Notes: generated by a model not told the origin, from the sequence alone. Positions 37,351-46,923 are shown, numbered from the stretch's first letter. The stretch is DNA of 54,195 nt from Psychroflexus sp. MES1-P1E (GCF_002836055.1 NZ_PJBS01000312.1:1-54195), one strand, 5' to 3'. Program-made: numbers and translations.

Positions 37351-38733
37351 TTAGTTCAGTTGTTTAGTGATATCTACAATTTTACCTTCAATAGCTGCAG
37401 CAGCAGCGACCAAAGGGCTTGCTAAAATAGTCCTAGAGCCTTGACCTTGTCGTCCTTCAAAATTTCTATTTGAGGTAGATACGCAATATTCATCCTCAGG
37501 AATTTTATCATCATTCATAGCCAAACAAGCACTGCAACCAGGTTGTCTCAATTCAAACCCTGCCATTTGGAATATATCTTTTAAGCCTTCTTTTTCAATT
37601 TGGTTTTCTACCTGTCTGCTGCCTGGAACAAGCCAAGCGGTCACGTTTTTAGCCTTTTGCTTTCCTTTTACATAATGGGCAACAACTCTAAAGTCTTCAA
37701 TTCTAGAATTTGTACAGCTCCCTATAAATACATAATTGATAGGTTTGCCTGCCATAGCTTCACCCTTTTGAAAGTTCATATATTTCAAAGATTTTTCAAA
37801 AGACGCATCTTTTTTGTCAGGAATTTTCTGCCCTACTTTAATGCTCATTCCAGGGTTTGTACCAAAAGTGATCATCGGATCAATATCTTCAGCATCAAAA
37901 ATGAATTCTTTATCAAAAATGGCATCTTTATCAGATGGTAAAGTCTTCCAATACTCAAGTGAAGACTTCCATTTCTCAGCTTTTGGAGCAAACTTTTTAC
38001 CTTTTATATACTCAAAAGTAGTTTGGTCAGGAGCAATCATTCCGCCTCTAGCGCCCATTTCAATGCTCATATTACAAACGGTCATTCGACCCTCCATGGA
38101 CATATTTTCGAATACCTTTCCTGCATATTCACAGAAATATCCAGTTCCTACATTGGTTCCTAGTTTCGAGATGATGTAAAGAATCACATCCTTGGGGAGG
38201 ACACCATTTTTCAAGGTTCCATTAACTTTTATTCTCATGCTTTTTGGCTTGGTCAGTAGCAAACACTGACTTGCAAATACTTGAGTCACTTGGCTTGTTC
38301 CAATCCCAAATGCAATGCTACCGAAGGCTCCATGTGTAGAGGTGTGTGAGTCACCACAAACTATGGTCATGCCAGGTTGGGTAATCCCCAATTCTGGTGC
38401 TATAACGTGTACTATTCCATTGTACTTATGCCCAAGTTCGTATAGTTTTATGTTGTTCTTTTTACAATTTTCGGATAATTGAGCAAGTTGTTTTCTTGAC
38501 AATTCGTCCTTCACGGGTAAATGTTGATCAACGGTTGGGGTATTATGATCTGCTGTGGCCACAATTTCTTCAGGCCTGAAAACTGGAATATTTCTTTTCT
38601 CTAGTTCTTGAAAAGCTTGTGGACTGGTCACCTCATGGATTAAATGCTTATCTATATATAAAATCTGGGGACCATCTTCGATCGTATCAACAACATGTGC
38701 CTCCCAGACCTTTTCAAATAATGTTTTACTCAT
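37351..38733 (-). CDS. leuC: 3-isopropylmalate dehydratase large subunit
   Basis: The aconitase-family subunit carrying the 4Fe-4S cluster. Cluster cysteines are in GSCTNSR (about residue 335) and [10 protein letters not shown] (about 395). [23 protein letters not shown] is the substrate-binding block near residue 130. Length 460. Ten bases separate it from leuA. Confidence 0.96.
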   Translation of the reverse strand: MSKTLFEKVWEAHVVDTIEDGPQILYIDKHLIHEVTSPQAFQELEKRNIPVFRPEEIVATADHNTPTVDQHLPVKDELSRKQLAQLSENCKKNNIKLYELGHKYNGIVHVIAPELGITQPGMTIVCGDSHTSTHGAFGSIAFGIGTSQVTQVFASQCLLLTKPKSMRIKVNGTLKNGVLPKDVILYIISKLGTNVGTGYFCEYAGKVFENMSMEGRMTVCNMSIEMGARGGMIAPDQTTFEYIKGKKFAPKAEKWKSSLEYWKTLPSDKDAIFDKEFIFDAEDIDPMITFGTNPGMSIKVGQKIPDKKDASFEKSLKYMNFQKGEAMAGKPINYVFIGSCTNSRIEDFRVVAHYVKGKQKAKNVTAWLVPGSRQVENQIEKEGLKDIFQMAGFELRQPGCSACLAMNDDKIPEDEYCVSTSNRNFEGRQGQGSRTILASPLVAAAAAIEGKIVDITKQLN

Positions 38734-38743
38734 AGTTTTATCT

Positions 38744-39919
38744 TTAAGCCGACATAATATCTCTGTAAACTTTACTTGTTTCTATAATTTGATGAATGTC
38801 TTCATCATTAACTTCTTTACGCTGATCTGCAAAACTTAAGAAATTTGCGTAGACTTCATCGAGTTGTAGTTTAGTTAAATCATATCCGACGTTTTTAGCT
38901 TTATAAGCTAGAGCAGCTCTACCACTTCTTGCTGTAAGAATAATGGCAGATTCTGTAACACCCACATCTGCAGGGTCTATTATCTCATAAGTATCTCTTC
39001 TTTTGATAACTCCATCTTGGTGAATGCCGGAACTATGTGCAAAGGCATTGGCTCCCACTATTGCTTTATTGGGTTGTGGGTAAATACCCATGTGCTTAGA
39101 AATTAACTGACTTAATTTAAAAAGATGTTTGGTATTGATATTAGTATCAAAATTTAAGTAGGGATGTTGTTTCAAAATCATTACGATTTCTTCCAAAGCT
39201 GTATTTCCAGCGCGTTCTCCGATGCCATTAATAGTGCATTCCACTTGTCTTGCTCCGTTTATAACGGCTTCTATAGAATTGGCAGTGGCAAGCCCTAAGT
39301 CATTGTGACAATGACAAGAAATAATGGCTTTATCAATATTCTTTACATTCTCTTTAAGATATTTGATTTTTGCACCATATTCGCTAGGTAAACAATACCC
39401 TGTCGTATCAGGAATGTTCAATACAGTAGCTCCTGCTTTTATAGCAACTTCACATACTTTAGCTAGGTAGTCGTTGTCGGTACGACCAGCATCTTCAGCA
39501 TAAAACTCAACATCTTCAACAAAAGTTTTAGCATACCTTACGGCATCGTAAGCTCGTTGTATGATTTCTTCTCTGTTGGATTTAAATTTATATTTTATGT
39601 GGGAGTCTGAAGTCCCTATACCTGTATGGAGTCTTGGTCTTTTAGCGTAGGTAATAGATTCTGCAGCAACCTTAATATCGTTTTCAACCGCTCGACTTAA
39701 GCTACATACTCTAGCATTTTTAACGAGTTTAGAAATAGCAACAATAGAGTTGAAGTCACCAGGACTCGATACGGCAAATCCTGCTTCAATAACATCTACG
39801 CCTAACTCATCAAGCTCTTTGGCAATAATGAGCTTTTGCTCGGTATTGAGTTTACATCCAGGGACTTGTTCTCCATCTCTTAATGAAGTATCGAAAATTT
39901 CAACTTTATCATGTGACAT
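38744..39919 (-). CDS. leuA: 2-isopropylmalate synthase, short form
   Basis: Condenses acetyl-CoA with 2-ketoisovalerate, the first leucine step. The DRE-TIM barrel starts [18 protein letters not shown] (residues 7-24). Metal residues are in [15 protein letters not shown], with [14 protein letters not shown] and [13 protein letters not shown] following. At 391 residues it ends soon after the catalytic region and lacks the C-terminal LeuA dimer domain that normally senses leucine. The operon context (leuCDB downstream) supports LeuA over homocitrate synthase. Confidence 0.93.
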   Translation of the reverse strand: MSHDKVEIFDTSLRDGEQVPGCKLNTEQKLIIAKELDELGVDVIEAGFAVSSPGDFNSIVAISKLVKNARVCSLSRAVENDIKVAAESITYAKRPRLHTGIGTSDSHIKYKFKSNREEIIQRAYDAVRYAKTFVEDVEFYAEDAGRTDNDYLAKVCEVAIKAGATVLNIPDTTGYCLPSEYGAKIKYLKENVKNIDKAIISCHCHNDLGLATANSIEAVINGARQVECTINGIGERAGNTALEEIVMILKQHPYLNFDTNINTKHLFKLSQLISKHMGIYPQPNKAIVGANAFAHSSGIHQDGVIKRRDTYEIIDPADVGVTESAIILTARSGRAALAYKAKNVGYDLTKLQLDEVYANFLSFADQRKEVNDEDIHQIIETSKVYRDIMSA

Positions 39920-39946
39920 ATCAAAATTATTTATATGTTTCTATTT

Positions 39947-39954
39947 CAAAACTA
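39947..39954 (-). promoter_or_regulatory. Candidate -7 box TAGTTTTG of the leu operon
   Basis: Read on the minus strand, it fits TAnnTTTG and gives a leader of about 22 bases before leuA. A second match, TAATTTTG at 39922-39929, ends only two bases before the leuA ATG. Confidence 0.4.
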
Positions 39955-40064
39955 TATGTTATTAGCGTTGAAAAATAACCGGTAATTGGTATTTTTACGA
40001 TGTTCAATTTCTGTTTTTTTAAGTAAGACACTGATAATTAGTATTGTATATAAAAATTTCATTG

Positions 40065-41615
40065 ATGATTAAAGATCAAAAAGACAACCTATTTTTATTG
40101 ATAAAGTCTTTAACCAAATCTGAAAAGCGCCAGTTTAAGCTATATGTAGGTCGATTGGAAGATAATGAGGATTCAAAATTCTTGAATTTATTCAACTTTT
40201 TGGAAAAGGCTTCTAAGTATAAAGAAAAGGATATTTTGACGACGGGCTTTGTGAAAAAACAACAATTAGCCAATGTAAAAGCACATTTATATAAGCAGAT
40301 TTTAATCAGCCTTAAGCTTAATCCTTTTCATCAGAATGTACGTTCACAAATAAGAGAACAAACAGAATTTGCTACTATTCTTTACCATAAGGGTTTGTAT
40401 AAGCAAAGCCTAAAAATCTTAGGTAAAGCTAAAGAGATAGCGGTAAGCCATGAAGAAAAGAATTTAGTATTTGAGATTGTTGAGTTAGAAAAACTTATAG
40501 AGTCACAGTATATCACTAGAAGTATTGAAAGTAGAGCAGATGATTTGATTGAGCAGTCTAGCAGATTTAGCAATCTTAACTTGATCGCGAGTAGTTTATC
40601 TAATTTGTCACTTAAACTTTATAGTATTATTTTAAAGACAGGCTATGTGAAAAGTGACAAAGAGAAGGTTGAAGTTCTGGATTACTTTAATTCTAATCTC
40701 CCAAAATTTGACATAAAGGATTTAGGATTTAGAGAAAAACTATGGCTTTATAATTCTTATTTATGGTTGAGTTTCTTAATCCAAGATTTTATAGCCTGTT
40801 ACAAATATTCCAAAAAATGGGTAGAATTATTTCAAGACTATCCTAAAATGATTTCCCTGAACCCTGTTTGGTTTTTAAAAGGAAATCAATATCTGTTGGA
40901 ATCTCTATTTTATATACAAGACCACAAAAGGTTTGAAGCTGTGTTGGAAGACATGGAAATGAATATTTCCAAAAAATCCTTTCCAAAAGATGATAATATT
41001 GAGGGGTTAGTTTTCTTATATCTAAATACCGACAGATTAAACCTTTGCTTTATAAAAGGTTTATTTGAAGAGGGACTTAGCTTAGTGACTGATATCCTAA
41101 AGGGTATAAAACATTTTCAAAACAGAATTGATGAACACCACATTATGGTTTTCTATTACAAAATAGCGAGCCTTCATTTTTGTGTAGGAAACAATAAAGA
41201 GTGTATATATTATTTGGATAAAATTATTTCCAACAAATCTTTAATCATGAGAGAAGATTTGATGTGTTTCTCAAGAATATTAAATCTCTTCGCACATTAT
41301 GACGCTGGTATGGATTACCATTTGGAATCACATTTAAGAAGTACTTATAAGTTTCTTATCAAAATGAACGAATTGAATGATGTGCAAAAGGAAATTATCA
41401 GTTTTATGAAAGCCTTACCAGATATTTTTCCTCACGACCTCAAATCAGCTTTTAGAGAAGTTTTAGAGAAACTCAAGATATACGAAGATGACCCTTACGA
41501 GCGAAGAGCTTTTTTATATCTAGATATCATATCTTGGTTGGAAAGTAAAATTACAAACGTATCTGTAGATCAAATTATAAGGAATAAGTTTTTAGAAAAA
41601 AAATCAATGTATTAA
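40065..41615 (+). CDS. Uncharacterised helical-repeat protein, 516 residues
   Basis: I do not recognise a named family. The protein is highly helical and charged with no signal or membrane segment. It begins with SLTKSEKRQFKLYVGRLED, and its helix pairs resemble tetratricopeptide repeats (for example LYHKGLYKQSLKILGKAKEIA near residue 107). That suggests a scaffold, or a Bacteroidota protein of the kind related to large helical regulators. The frame is open from TTG at 40044, but ATG 40065 is the more natural start. It diverges from leuA and ends 16 bases before the end of the minus-strand Lrp gene. Confidence 0.8.
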   Translation: MIKDQKDNLFLLIKSLTKSEKRQFKLYVGRLEDNEDSKFLNLFNFLEKASKYKEKDILTTGFVKKQQLANVKAHLYKQILISLKLNPFHQNVRSQIREQTEFATILYHKGLYKQSLKILGKAKEIAVSHEEKNLVFEIVELEKLIESQYITRSIESRADDLIEQSSRFSNLNLIASSLSNLSLKLYSIILKTGYVKSDKEKVEVLDYFNSNLPKFDIKDLGFREKLWLYNSYLWLSFLIQDFIACYKYSKKWVELFQDYPKMISLNPVWFLKGNQYLLESLFYIQDHKRFEAVLEDMEMNISKKSFPKDDNIEGLVFLYLNTDRLNLCFIKGLFEEGLSLVTDILKGIKHFQNRIDEHHIMVFYYKIASLHFCVGNNKECIYYLDKIISNKSLIMREDLMCFSRILNLFAHYDAGMDYHLESHLRSTYKFLIKMNELNDVQKEIISFMKALPDIFPHDLKSAFREVLEKLKIYEDDPYERRAFLYLDIISWLESKITNVSVDQIIRNKFLEKKSMY

Positions 41616-41631
41616 CTCGGTATTATTAACT

Positions 41632-42078
41632 CTAAAATTCTATTTCTCTAGTGAAGGTCTGCTCCAAACAAATAAAGGTTTCTGTCCTAGCGACGCCATC
41701 TATCGTTTGAATCTTGTTGCTTAAAACTTCAGTGAGGTGCTTATTGTCTTTGCATATCACTTTGACTAATAGTGAAAAGTTACCCGTTGTATAATTACAT
41801 TCTACCACTTCATCAATTTCATACAAGGCTTGACTTACTTTCCTATAAATATTGGCTTTATTGAAGTAAATACCGATAAAGCTCTGAGTTTGATAGCCCA
41901 ATAAATACGTGTCTATGATACTCTTTGAACCAGTGATAATCTTTTGTTCCTCCAGTTTTTTCACCCGCAGATGAACCGCTGTAGGACTCATGTTGCATTC
42001 ATTTCCAATTTGCTTTAGAGGAGCTCTAGCGTCCTTACTTAATATATTTAAGATTTTCTTATCAGTTACATCTAGCAT
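41632..42078 (-). CDS. Lrp/AsnC-family transcriptional regulator
   Basis: A 148-residue feast/famine regulator. The N-terminal AsnC helix-turn-helix is LDVTDKKILNILSKDARAPL followed by IGNECNMSPTAVHLRVKKLEE (residues 2-50). The C-terminal RAM domain (ligand-sensing, ACT-like) runs from about residue 67 with GIYFNKANIYRKV and EVVECNYTTGNFSLLVKV. It is divergent from asnB with 119 bases between. By analogy with AsnC beside an asparagine synthetase gene, asnB is its likely target and asparagine or another amino acid its ligand. Confidence 0.92.
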   Translation of the reverse strand: MLDVTDKKILNILSKDARAPLKQIGNECNMSPTAVHLRVKKLEEQKIITGSKSIIDTYLLGYQTQSFIGIYFNKANIYRKVSQALYEIDEVVECNYTTGNFSLLVKVICKDNKHLTEVLSNKIQTIDGVARTETFICLEQTFTREIEF

Positions 42079-42122
42079 CTTTATAATTTTTAGTATTTAG
42101 CTAAATTAAAACTTATTTTTAA

Positions 42123-42130
42123 TAATTTTG
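42123..42130 (+). promoter_or_regulatory. Candidate -7 box TAATTTTG of asnB
   Basis: It fits TAnnTTTG within the asnB-lrp spacer and would give a leader of about 60 bases. The small palindrome TTTAGCTAAA nearby (about 42098-42107) could be part of a regulator site, but it is short. Confidence 0.4.
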
Positions 42131-42197
42131 CCTTTTAAGTTGTTTTATATTAAGTATTATCTCTTATTTGCTTTAAATAATTTAAATATAATCTGTT

Positions 42198-43772
42198 ATG
42201 TGTGGAATATTTGTAGCTATCGAAAGTGCAAAATCTAGTCAATTCTTAGTGGATGAGTTCATGAAAATCAAACACCGTGGACCAGACTCTTCAGACTTTA
42301 AGACCATTAAAGAAAATACCTATTTTGGTTTTCATCGTTTAGCCATAAATGGCTTAACACCAATGGGAAACCAACCGATGTATAAAAATGGTGTTTGGCT
42401 AGTCGCCAACGCAGAAATATTTAATTATTTAGAATTAGCAGATAAATATGATATTAAGTTAGAGACAGGATCGGATTGTGAAATTCTTATCGATTTATAT
42501 CAATTGATAGGTGAAGAGAAAATGCTTCAAGAAATAGATGGAGAGTTTGCTTTTGTTCTTTATGATGAATCCAAAGATCTATACATCGCTGCACGAGATC
42601 ACTTAGGCGTGAGAGGCATGTATATGGGATATGATGACTCTGAAATTTATTTTGCGTCAGAAGCCAAAGCTATTTGTTTTTCAAAAGAATTAAACCAATT
42701 TCCTCCAGGGCATTATTGGAATTCCTATACGGATAAAGTGACACCTTACTTCTTTCATGATTATATCACTACAGATCTCACTGAAGAGGAGTACTGTGAA
42801 AAAATCAATACCTTATTAACTCGATCTGTTGAAAAACGGATGATGAGTGAAAGACCTCTAGGCTGCTTATTAAGCGGAGGTTTAGATAGCAGTCTTGTAG
42901 CAGGAATACTGGCTAGAAAATTAAAAGAAAAAGGGAAACAATTAGAAACGTTTTCTATTGGTTTAGAAGGAAGCCCAGATATTGTTGCTGCCAAAAAAGT
43001 AGCAGATCATATAGGAAGTAAACACCATAGCATCGTTTGTACAGAACAAGATTTCTTAGACGAACTAGAGCATACAGTTTATATGCTAGGAAGTTATGAT
43101 GTCACGACTATACGCGCTTCGGTGGGTCACCAACTCGTCGCCAAATATGTAAGAGACCACTCCGGTGTGAAAGTCTTATTCTCTGGAGAAACTGCAGATG
43201 AATTTGGATCTTATCTTTATTTTCAAAATGCACCAGACTCAGAAAGCTTTCAACATGAATCTATAAGATTGCTTAAGGATATTCAGTTTTTTGATATGAA
43301 GAGAGCGGATAGGTCAATTTCAAATGCGGGACTAGAAGCAAGAGTTCCCTTTGCAGACAAAGCTTTTGTGAAATTCTTCATGTCTATACCTCCTGAAAGC
43401 AGACTATTTTCTGACCAAAAAATTGAAAAGTACCTGATCAGAAAAGCTTTTGAAAAGGAAAACTTAATTCCAGAAGAAATACTATGGCGTCGTAAAAACG
43501 GATTTTCAGATAGTGTGAGCAGTAAGCAAAAATCATGGAGCACTGTCATCCAAGAGCACGTTAATAGTTTAGTTTCTGATGAAGAATTTCAGACTGAAAA
43601 GTTTAAATATTCTCCTGAACCCGCAACAAAAGAAGCATACTACTATCTCAAAACTTTTGAATATTATTATAAACCACACTTTCAACTCACCCCTTATCAG
43701 TGGTTGCCTAAATGGTGTGGGGATATTAAAGATCCTTCAGCTAGGGTTTTAGAGATATATCAAGCCGATTAA
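42198..43772 (+). CDS. asnB: Asparagine synthase (glutamine-hydrolysing)
   Basis: An amidotransferase making asparagine from aspartate, glutamine and ATP. The N-terminal nucleophile is Cys2 (MCGIF). The glutaminase half includes KHRGPDSS and VANAEIFNY. The synthetase P-loop is CLLSGGLDSSLVAGILA near residue 225, followed by FSGETADEFGSYLY and GLEARVPFADKAFV. Length 524 is close to E. coli AsnB. It follows the divergent AsnC-type regulator and ends in a good terminator. Confidence 0.95.
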   Translation: MCGIFVAIESAKSSQFLVDEFMKIKHRGPDSSDFKTIKENTYFGFHRLAINGLTPMGNQPMYKNGVWLVANAEIFNYLELADKYDIKLETGSDCEILIDLYQLIGEEKMLQEIDGEFAFVLYDESKDLYIAARDHLGVRGMYMGYDDSEIYFASEAKAICFSKELNQFPPGHYWNSYTDKVTPYFFHDYITTDLTEEEYCEKINTLLTRSVEKRMMSERPLGCLLSGGLDSSLVAGILARKLKEKGKQLETFSIGLEGSPDIVAAKKVADHIGSKHHSIVCTEQDFLDELEHTVYMLGSYDVTTIRASVGHQLVAKYVRDHSGVKVLFSGETADEFGSYLYFQNAPDSESFQHESIRLLKDIQFFDMKRADRSISNAGLEARVPFADKAFVKFFMSIPPESRLFSDQKIEKYLIRKAFEKENLIPEEILWRRKNGFSDSVSSKQKSWSTVIQEHVNSLVSDEEFQTEKFKYSPEPATKEAYYYLKTFEYYYKPHFQLTPYQWLPKWCGDIKDPSARVLEIYQAD

Positions 43773-43795
43773 TTTATTTTTAATTTTAGTTTGTT

Positions 43796-43828
43796 ACTGC
43801 CTATTTATCTCAAATAGGCAGTTTTTTT
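43796..43828. terminator. Terminator of asnB
   Basis: ACTGCCTATTT pairs with AAATAGGCAGT around a 5-base loop, followed by a run of T. It also lies at the end of the converging flavoprotein gene. Confidence 0.88.
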
Positions 43829-45419
43829 ATTTAGAAATTTGAGGAGAGCCTATCACTACTTTTGCTATGGCATTGGCACAACGCTCGCCATCCAATGCAG
43901 CTGAAACAATTCCTCCAGCGTATCCCGCTCCTTCACCACAAGGATATAAGCCTTTTAAATCAGGATGTTCTAACGTATCCTTGTCTCTTGGAATTCTCAC
44001 AGGAGAGGACGTCCTAGACTCTGGAGCCAAAATAACAGCATCAGGATGATCAAAGCCTTTCATCTTTTGAGTAAAATTTATAAACCCTTGTCGAAGTCTC
44101 TTTGTTATGGTTTCAGGAAAAATAGCATCCATTTCTACTGAAGTTGTTCCTGGTTGGTATGAATTTTTAGGGATAGAGTCAGATTTCCTCTTTTTAATAA
44201 AATCCTGAAGACGTTGAGCGGGAACATTTTGAGATTCACCAGCTAATGTCCAGCATTTTTTTTCAATATCTTCTTGAAATTTCAAACCTTTTAATGGTCC
44301 ATATTTTTTATAATCTCCCAATTGTTCGTCATCAACAGTCACTACAATACCAGAATTGCCATAAGGATTATTTCTTTTGGAGGGTGACCAACCATTGGTG
44401 ACTACTTCACCAGGGGAAGTGGCACATGGGGCAATTATACCACCAGGACACATACAAAAAGAATAAACTCCTTTGTCATCTACTTGCTCGACCAAACTAT
44501 AAGCCGAAGGGGGTAGGTATTCTCCACGTTCTGGTTTTTTATATTGTATTTGATCTATAAGTGATTGAGGATGCTCCACACGAACTCCCATAGCAAAGGT
44601 CTTGAATTCTATTTTTATGTTTCGATCATGAAGCAGATAGAATATATCCCTTGCGGAATGTCCCGTAGCTAGAATACAAGCTTCTGCAAAAATGGTTAGG
44701 TTCTGGTTGATCTCCACACCTGTAAGGCGATTTTTATCTATGATAAAGTTAGTTAACTTACTGTTAAAATGTATTTCTCCACCAAATTCCAAAATTGTTT
44801 CCCTCATCTTAGTGATGATATTTGGTAGCTTATTAGTACCGATATGCGGATGTGCATCTACGAGAATATCTTCACTAGCACCATGCTCAACAAAAATTTC
44901 CAGCACTTCCTTTATGGCTTTTTTATGACCGGAACGGGTGTATAATTTTCCGTCTGAATAGGTGCCAGCTCCTCCTTCACCAAAACAGTAGTTGGATTCT
45001 GGATTTACCAAATGCTCTTTGTTGATTTTTGCTAAATCTCGGCGTCTTGCTCTTACTTCTTTTCCACGTTCTATAACAATGGGTTTAAGACCTTTTTCAA
45101 GAAGCTTTAAAGCGGCATAAAGTCCTGCAGGGCCACTTCCCACTACAATGACTTTAGGACTCTGTTCGTTGACGTGTTGATATTTTTTTGCCGGTAGTAA
45201 TGGCCAGTTCACCTCTTCTCCTCTCACATAATAGGCTATGCGTAACTGAAACTTAATTTGCCTTGCTCTAGCATCAATCGAACGTTTAAGAATTTTAAAA
45301 TCTAAAAGATCGCTTGATGGAATGTCGAGATGCTGAATAATGGCTTTTTTTAAGCCTTCAGTATCGTGAACAACTTCTGGATTAACTCTTATATCAATAT
45401 GATGGGGTAGGGATAGCAT
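43827..45419 (-). CDS. FAD-dependent oxidoreductase (COG2509-like)
   Basis: A 530-residue flavoprotein. An N-terminal domain of about 85 residues (KILKRSIDARARQIKFQLRI) precedes the FAD-binding motif VVGSGPAGLYAALKLLEKG (about residues 91-109). Further blocks are CFGEGGAGTYSDGKLYTR, ATGHSARDIFYLL, CMCPGGIIAPC and the C-terminal PCGEGAGYAGGIVSAALDG. This matches the uncharacterised FAD-dependent dehydrogenase family. No function is known to me; the N-terminal domain may bind RNA or protein. It appears to be a single-gene unit. Confidence 0.9.
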   Translation of the reverse strand: MLSLPHHIDIRVNPEVVHDTEGLKKAIIQHLDIPSSDLLDFKILKRSIDARARQIKFQLRIAYYVRGEEVNWPLLPAKKYQHVNEQSPKVIVVGSGPAGLYAALKLLEKGLKPIVIERGKEVRARRRDLAKINKEHLVNPESNYCFGEGGAGTYSDGKLYTRSGHKKAIKEVLEIFVEHGASEDILVDAHPHIGTNKLPNIITKMRETILEFGGEIHFNSKLTNFIIDKNRLTGVEINQNLTIFAEACILATGHSARDIFYLLHDRNIKIEFKTFAMGVRVEHPQSLIDQIQYKKPERGEYLPPSAYSLVEQVDDKGVYSFCMCPGGIIAPCATSPGEVVTNGWSPSKRNNPYGNSGIVVTVDDEQLGDYKKYGPLKGLKFQEDIEKKCWTLAGESQNVPAQRLQDFIKKRKSDSIPKNSYQPGTTSVEMDAIFPETITKRLRQGFINFTQKMKGFDHPDAVILAPESRTSSPVRIPRDKDTLEHPDLKGLYPCGEGAGYAGGIVSAALDGERCANAIAKVVIGSPQISK

Positions 45420-45487
45420 GATCTAAATTATAATGCAAAGGTAACCAAATCCAAGTTGAAATATATGGGAAAATGGGTATTACCCAT

Positions 45488-45514
45488 TAAAAAAGCCTCC
45501 CAAAAAGGAGGCTT
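45488..45514 (-). terminator. Terminator of the PfpI-like gene
   Basis: GGAGGCTT and AAGCCTCC form an 8-bp stem with a 6-base loop. On the minus strand the hairpin is followed by a T run. Confidence 0.85.
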
Positions 45515-45540
45515 AAGTTGATTATACTCAAAGCATGAAA

Positions 45541-46224
45541 TTATGCATTAAGTTGTTTTTCTAAAAGTTCAGCTACTTTTTCTGATGAAGCAGGATTTTG
45601 ACCAGTAATCAAGTTACCATCTTCTACAGCATAAGGATGCCAGTCTTCAATCTTAGTGTATACACCACCATTTTCAATTAACATATCTTCTAATAGGAAT
45701 GGAACAACAGTCGATAATTGAACAGCGTCCTCTTCTTGATTGGTGAAGCCTGTTACTTTTTTATCTTTTACTAGTGGATGCCCATCTGTGCCTTTAATAT
45801 TTTTTAATAGCGCTGGGGAATGACACACAAATGCAAGTGGTTTTTTATTGGCGTTAAAAGATTCAATCAATTCCTTTGATTTTTTATCCTCTACTAAGTC
45901 CCAAAGCAAACCATGACCTCCAGGATAAAAAATAGCATCATAATCAGATTCTTTAATTTCTGATAATAAATGTGTATTGGAAAGTAGGGCTTGAGTTTCT
46001 TTATCCAAATTGAAACGCTCTGTCGCTTTTGTAGCAGCATCTTCAGTTTCAGAATTAGGATCTACTGGAGGTTGTCCACCATTTGGAGACGCTAAAGTAA
46101 GGTCGAAACCCGCATCTTTTAACTTATAATAAGGGGCTGCAAATTCTTCTATCCAAAATCCAGTTTTGTTTCCTGTATCTCCTAATTTATCATTGCTTGT
46201 TATAACAAAAAGTATTTTTTTCAT
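45541..46224 (-). CDS. DJ-1/PfpI-family class I glutamine amidotransferase-like protein
   Basis: A 227-residue protein of the DJ-1/Hsp31 superfamily. The nucleophile elbow is AFVCHSPALL with its cysteine near residue 132. AIFYPGGHGLLWDL carries the conserved GGHG (residues about 95-108). The N-terminal GFWIEEFAAPYYKLKDAG is characteristic. Members act as glyoxalase III, chaperone or deglycase; which one applies here is unknown. It is preceded by a near-perfect FNR-type box at about -41 of a TATATTTG promoter, so it is probably controlled by the neighbouring Crp/Fnr regulator. Confidence 0.92.
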   Translation of the reverse strand: MKKILFVITSNDKLGDTGNKTGFWIEEFAAPYYKLKDAGFDLTLASPNGGQPPVDPNSETEDAATKATERFNLDKETQALLSNTHLLSEIKESDYDAIFYPGGHGLLWDLVEDKKSKELIESFNANKKPLAFVCHSPALLKNIKGTDGHPLVKDKKVTGFTNQEEDAVQLSTVVPFLLEDMLIENGGVYTKIEDWHPYAVEDGNLITGQNPASSEKVAELLEKQLNA

Positions 46225-46240
46225 GGTATTTTATTTTATA

Positions 46241-46248
46241 CAAATATA
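46241..46248 (-). promoter_or_regulatory. Candidate -7 box TATATTTG of the PfpI-like gene
   Basis: It fits TAnnTTTG on the minus strand, giving a start near 46236 and a leader of about 12 bases. Its distance to the palindrome at 46270-46285 places that palindrome near -41.5, the class II activator position. Confidence 0.55.
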
Positions 46249-46269
46249 CTGACTCAGGTCTCCTTAAAA

Positions 46270-46285
46270 ATTGATGTAGATCAAT
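46270..46285 (-). promoter_or_regulatory. FNR/CRP-type operator ATTGAT-N4-ATCAAT
   Basis: A 16-base site with perfect 6-base arms and a 4-base centre, containing TTGATGTAGATCAA, an exact match to the FNR consensus TTGAT-N4-ATCAA. It lies upstream of the PfpI-like gene and between it and the Crp/Fnr gene. Confidence 0.75.
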
Positions 46286-46350
46286 TCATAGCGTTAATGT
46301 ATGTTAATCTGTCAATATTAAAGTGCTAGTTATGAATTCAATACCACAGA

Positions 46351-46923
46351 TTAATTAAGTCCTTTTCGAAGTCTACTTAAACTTTCGGGTGTAATGCCAA
46401 GGTAATTGGCAATATGATAATTGGCAACTCTGCCTTGAAGGTTTGGATATTGCTCACAAAATTCTAGATACCGTGTTTTGCTATCTTTTTGAAGTGAAGA
46501 AAGTATTCGGTTTCTTAAGGCCACAAAGGCTTTGGTGATTTTAAGTCTGAAAAAACGCTCGAATTTTGGGATTCTAAAGTATAAATCCTCTAAAACTGAT
46601 ATGTCAAGACTTAAAACTTCGCTATCCTCAATACATTCCACATACAATTGAGCTGGATAAGCATTGAAAAATGCCTCAAAGTCACTGATCCACCAATCTT
46701 CTGTAGCAAATTGTATAATATGTTTTTGTCCAGCTTTATCGAGATAATAAGCTATTAAGCAACCTTTGAGCACATAATATTCTTTGGCAACTTTTTGGCC
46801 AGGCTGTATTAGGAGACTTTTTTTTAAAAAAGTATGATGCTCTAATATGCTGAGGAACTCTTGTTCTTCTTCTGGTGTGAGTTCAATATCCTTGGATAAA
46901 TGCTTAAGTAGTTGTTTGTACAT
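46351..46923 (-). CDS. Crp/Fnr-family transcriptional regulator
   Basis: A 190-residue regulator. The cyclic-nucleotide-type sensor beta-roll occupies residues about 20-110 (FLKKSLLIQPGQKVAKEYYV, then FATEDWWISDFEAFF). A dimer helix follows, then a C-terminal helix-turn-helix, RVANYHIANYLGITPESLSRLR. The recognition helix reads E-S-L-S-R, the E-x-x-S-R pattern by which FNR reads TTGAT. There is no N-terminal cysteine cluster, so oxygen sensing through iron-sulfur is unlikely, and no cAMP-pocket signature is obvious. The ligand is unknown. Confidence 0.92.
   Translation of the reverse strand: MYKQLLKHLSKDIELTPEEEQEFLSILEHHTFLKKSLLIQPGQKVAKEYYVLKGCLIAYYLDKAGQKHIIQFATEDWWISDFEAFFNAYPAQLYVECIEDSEVLSLDISVLEDLYFRIPKFERFFRLKITKAFVALRNRILSSLQKDSKTRYLEFCEQYPNLQGRVANYHIANYLGITPESLSRLRKGLN

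Noticed and set aside
37600-38179. Plus-strand reading frames opposite leuC
   Set aside because: They are antisense shadows of a well-supported leuC with no start context or protein-like motifs.
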